Shown here: piece by piece, positions 40,181-41,398 of the stretch
How the letters are laid out: each line of letters starts with the position of its first letter
Position numbering within the stretch: the stretch's first letter is position 1
NCBI GenBank assembly: GCA_031262465.1
Contig: JAISHQ010000084.1
Coordinates: 1-41,398 of the forward strand
Length of the DNA: 41,398 nt
Source: Rikenellaceae bacterium
GTDB taxonomy: Bacteria > Bacteroidota > Bacteroidia > Bacteroidales > Rikenellaceae
Direction: 5' to 3'
The notes under the pieces: generated by a model
What the model saw: the letters and a program-made list of their open reading frames with translations, nothing else
Databases searched by the model: none
What the model was told of the DNA's origin: nothing
Program-made: the position numbers and the translations under genes

Positions 40181-41251
40181 ATGGCCCGACTGACCGACTC
40201 TTTTTCCTCGAAATATTTCGATGCCGCGAGCACCCTCAAAGGGACCAAGTACCAGCTGGTGCGGGTCTTTGTCGAGGGGTACAACGACGTGGCCTTTTGG
40301 CGCGGCGTGCTCGATCCGTATGAAAACGACCGGTTGAAATTCGAGATCAGTGTGCCGGTGCGTCAGGATTTGGCCAAGGGCAAAAAGGTGGTTCTAAAAT
40401 TCCTGCCCCAGAGCGGTAAAAACCTGATTCTCTGCGTCGACAGCGATTTTGACTACCTGTTTGGCGACTTCAGCGAGCAGTCGCAGGCGGTCAACGGCGA
40501 GCGTTATCTCTTTCAGACTTACGCTTATGCCACCGAAAATTTCGTCTGCTACCCCCCCTCGCTCCACGCCCTGTGTGTCAAGGCGACGAAAAACGACCGG
40601 ATGATCTTCGATTTCGAGCAGTTTTTTGCCGATTATTCCAAAATCATCTACCCGGTCTTTCTCCGGTACGCCCTCTCGGCGCGCAATAGCTCGCAGAACT
40701 CGTTCACGCTCAACGACTTCAAAAATACCGTGCGGATCAACTACCTCGACCTGCGGGAGAACGGGCGATACACCTTAGAGTGGTTGCAGCGGCAGGTCGA
40801 CAAACGGCTGGCCATTCTCGATCGCCGCCGTCGAAGAGGTGTAGAAACGCCACAGGCACAGGCGTTTGAGCGTCAAATTCAACAACGGGGCGTGACCGAG
40901 GAGAATGTCTTCTATTTCATGCAGGGGCACACCCTGCGCGACAACGTGGCCCTGCCGGTCTTGGAGGTGGTCTGCAACCAATTGCGCGAGCTGACCAACC
41001 GGATGATCGCCGACAGCACCCGCGAGGGGGTCTCCCTGCGCAACGAGCTGAGCAACTACAACAACTCCCTGCGCCCGATCGAAGAGCTGTTGGACGACAA
41101 CAGCGGCTATAAAAAATGCTTCCTCTACGAATATTTGGCTTACGACATTTATCAATACGTTTGCCGGGATTTTCCTGATACTCAAGATAATTTGGACACC
41201 CGCTCCGAGCTGATCGGAAAACCCTCGTTCAACAAAAGCACTGCCCCGTAA
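40181..41251 (+). CDS. DUF4435 (TOPRIM-like) protein
   Basis: The 356-aa protein starts at ATG 40181 rather than the TTG two codons earlier. The N-terminal part has VFVEGYNDVAFWR (Glu32) and, about 55 residues on, ILCVDSDFDYLF with Asp87, Asp89 and Asp91. The Glu plus DxD pair is the metal-binding pattern of TOPRIM nucleases. Then come YAYATENFVCYP and, later, FYFMQGHTLRDNVALPVLE, also DUF4435-like. The middle contains a basic run (RRRRRG). In PARIS the DUF4435 effector is released by its ATPase when a phage anti-restriction protein is sensed. Here the trigger is unknown. pdxB starts 7 bases downstream. Confidence 0.82.
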   Translation: MARLTDSFSSKYFDAASTLKGTKYQLVRVFVEGYNDVAFWRGVLDPYENDRLKFEISVPVRQDLAKGKKVVLKFLPQSGKNLILCVDSDFDYLFGDFSEQSQAVNGERYLFQTYAYATENFVCYPPSLHALCVKATKNDRMIFDFEQFFADYSKIIYPVFLRYALSARNSSQNSFTLNDFKNTVRINYLDLRENGRYTLEWLQRQVDKRLAILDRRRRRGVETPQAQAFERQIQQRGVTEENVFYFMQGHTLRDNVALPVLEVVCNQLRELTNRMIADSTREGVSLRNELSNYNNSLRPIEELLDDNSGYKKCFLYEYLAYDIYQYVCRDFPDTQDNLDTRSELIGKPSFNKSTAP

Positions 41252-41258
41252 ATCGCCC

Positions 41259-41398
41259 ATGAAGATCGTCATCGACCAAAATATTCCCTTTTTGCAGGGG
41301 GTGCTCGAACCGTGGTTCGAGGTGGTTTACGCCGAGCAGATCGACGCGGCGTTGGTGCGCGATGCCGTCGCCCTGTTGGTTCGCACCCGCACCCGGTG
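41259..41398 (+). CDS. pdxB: 4-phosphoerythronate dehydrogenase, N-terminal fragment
   Basis: The last 140 bases encode the first 46 residues of a protein that runs off the right edge. It begins MKIVIDQNIPFLQGVLEPWF and reaches ALLVRTRTR, the PdxB N-terminal pattern (KIVxDENIPF... ADALLVRTRT). PdxB oxidises 4-phosphoerythronate in pyridoxal phosphate synthesis. With only the N-terminus, other D-2-hydroxyacid dehydrogenases remain possible. It follows the DUF4435 gene by 7 bases, so both are probably on one transcript. Confidence 0.8.
   Translation, partial: MKIVIDQNIPFLQGVLEPWFEVVYAEQIDAALVRDAVALLVRTRTR

Noticed and set aside
1..41398. CRISPR array
   Set aside because: No regularly spaced short direct repeats; all repeats found are paired or dispersed inverted-repeat elements.

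Overview
The window is chromosomal DNA from a Bacteroidota bacterium, most likely of the order Bacteroidales. The evidence is a GLPGLI-family protein, a carboxypeptidase-regulatory-domain outer-membrane barrel next to a LytS/LytTR pair, the YtxH/holin-X small-protein cluster, many TAnnTTTG-type -7 promoter boxes, and the general lack of Shine-Dalgarno sequences. The genus cannot be fixed from the sequence alone. There is no CRISPR array, rRNA, complete insertion sequence or prophage. Mobile DNA is limited to short palindromic repeats.

Layout. 1-2158: end of the leucine operon (leuC 3' end, leuD, leuB), with a ~120-bp inverted-repeat element after leuC and again after leuD. 2198-2398 and 7026-7220: two copies of a ~200-bp element that folds into two hairpins plus a perfectly contiguous four-way junction, with compensatory base changes between the copies. 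2502-5167: a radical SAM protein and an envelope small-protein group (YtxH, holin-X, unknown, DUF937). 5223-8395: purU, prmC, efp and a 58-aa small protein. 8620-13904: outer-membrane barrel, LytS-type sensor kinase and LytTR regulator, with a 160-bp MITE-like element between kinase and regulator. 13958-18844: alpha/beta hydrolase, lipoprotein, lytic transglycosylase, a hemerythrin-like protein coupled to a LuxR-type regulator with a degenerate receiver, and the GLPGLI protein. 18914-27773: a four-gene tripartite efflux operon (TolC, HlyD lipoprotein, two different RND permeases). 27838-31191: tRNA-Arg(ACG), a plug-only TonB-receptor-like protein, and a long RelA/SpoT protein with an eroded hydrolase site. 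31239-32272: a two-gene unit with a zeta-toxin-like kinase. 32295-39068, minus strand: crcB, pta, ackA, buk, era and a GH2 protein that lacks the usual acid/base Glu. 39154-41398: a second MITE, an ABC-type ATPase plus DUF4435 (TOPRIM-like) pair resembling OLD/PARIS defence modules, and the start of pdxB.

How the parts fit: most of the window is housekeeping (leucine, folate/formate, translation termination and elongation, acetate and acyl-phosphate energy metabolism, stringent response, efflux). The accessory or unusual parts are the two repeat families placed against stop or start codons, the four-way-junction element, the zeta-type toxin module and the ATPase-DUF4435 pair.
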